Shown: in pieces, positions 34,809-34,931 of the stretch
Layout of the letters: each line of letters opens with the position of its first letter
Position numbering within the stretch: the first letter of the stretch is position 1
Assembly (NCBI GenBank): GCA_039808985.1
Contig: JBDHUC010000023.1
Coordinates: forward strand, 1 to 34,931
Origin: SXRF01 sp039808985
GTDB lineage: Bacteria > Pseudomonadota > Alphaproteobacteria > Rickettsiales > SXRF01
Length of the DNA stretch: 34,931 bases
Direction of reading: 5' to 3'
Made by a program: the position numbers and the translations under genes
The notes under the pieces: model-generated
What the model saw: the letters and a program-made list of their open reading frames with translations, nothing else
What the model was told of the DNA's origin: nothing
Database searches by the model: none

Positions 34809-34931
34809 CATATCAGATTAGATTAGGGTGTCCAGCAGCAACCTCCTTCTTGTTTTGTTGAGGCCTCTCTTATATCATATCAGATTATATTAGGGTGTCC
34901 AGCAGCAACCTTTGCCAATGCCTTCTAAAAT
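34809..34931 (-). CRISPR. CRISPR array, leader-distal end (two repeats, one full spacer, cut by window edge)
   Basis: Two 36-bp repeats (34809-34844 and 34876-34911) flank a 31-bp spacer (34845-34875). A second spacer starts at 34912 and is truncated. In crRNA sense (minus strand) the repeat begins AGGTTGCTGCTGGACACCCT and ends TAATCTGATATG. The copies differ at one position (34821 G, 34888 T). The copy next to cas2 matches the tracrRNA anti-repeat exactly, while the other carries a mismatch. Because the anti-repeat fixes the crRNA strand as minus, the array is read toward cas2, and the leader must lie beyond the right edge. Repeat ends could shift by 1-2 nt; more units are needed to settle them. 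Confidence 0.9.

Overview
The window reads as a chromosomal segment of an alphaproteobacterium with moderate to low GC. The evidence is alphaproteobacterial-looking RpoB, RpoC, RplL and NusG proteins, an NDUFAF5-like methyltransferase very close to the mitochondrial complex I assembly factor, a PmtA-type phospholipid methyltransferase, a SCO1-type copper chaperone and a compact type II-C Cas9. The order and genus cannot be fixed from the sequence alone. Both edges fall in repetitive DNA: a zinc-ribbon transposase start on the left and a CRISPR array on the right. This is typical of contig ends.

Region 1 (1-5.3 kb): the start of a truncated, probably IS-encoded, zinc-ribbon protein (minus strand); a two-gene RND efflux module (membrane fusion protein and HAE-1 permease) with a candidate promoter; and a convergent NDUFAF5/BioC-like methyltransferase. 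Region 2 (5.4-16.9 kb) is a mosaic of short, tightly packed, often convergent units. It holds a PEP carboxylase homologue whose catalytic loops look altered, a ComF phosphoribosyltransferase, the cobalamin/activation half of a split methionine synthase coupled to gmk, a SCO1/SenC chaperone, an unrecognised proline-rich protein, a PmtA-like methyltransferase overlapping a creatininase-family protein, endonuclease III, an orphan TAXI substrate-binding protein and a diguanylate cyclase.

Region 3 (17.0-29.7 kb): the core secE-nusG / rplK-rplA-rplJ-rplL-rpoB-rpoC transcription and translation cluster, all on the minus strand, followed by rlmB. Good sigma70-like promoters precede secE and rplK, and a GC-rich attenuator-like hairpin follows rplL. 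The rplL-rpoB, rpoB-rpoC and rpoC-rlmB spacers each contain a different self-complementary short-repeat element. Two of these are built in exact 7-nt register. The rplA-rplJ gap is only 12 nt, so the usual L10 leader has no room there.

Region 4 (29.7 kb to the end): a complete type II-C CRISPR-Cas locus. It has a minus-strand tracrRNA gene with a 23-nt perfect anti-repeat and a UUCG-capped terminator, then divergent cas9 (all RuvC and HNH catalytic residues present), cas1 overlapping cas9 by ATGA, cas2, and the first two repeats of an array. By anti-repeat logic the array is transcribed on the minus strand, toward cas2. Cas1 and Cas2 would acquire spacers, RNase III would process the crRNA:tracrRNA duplex, and Cas9 would cut the target DNA.
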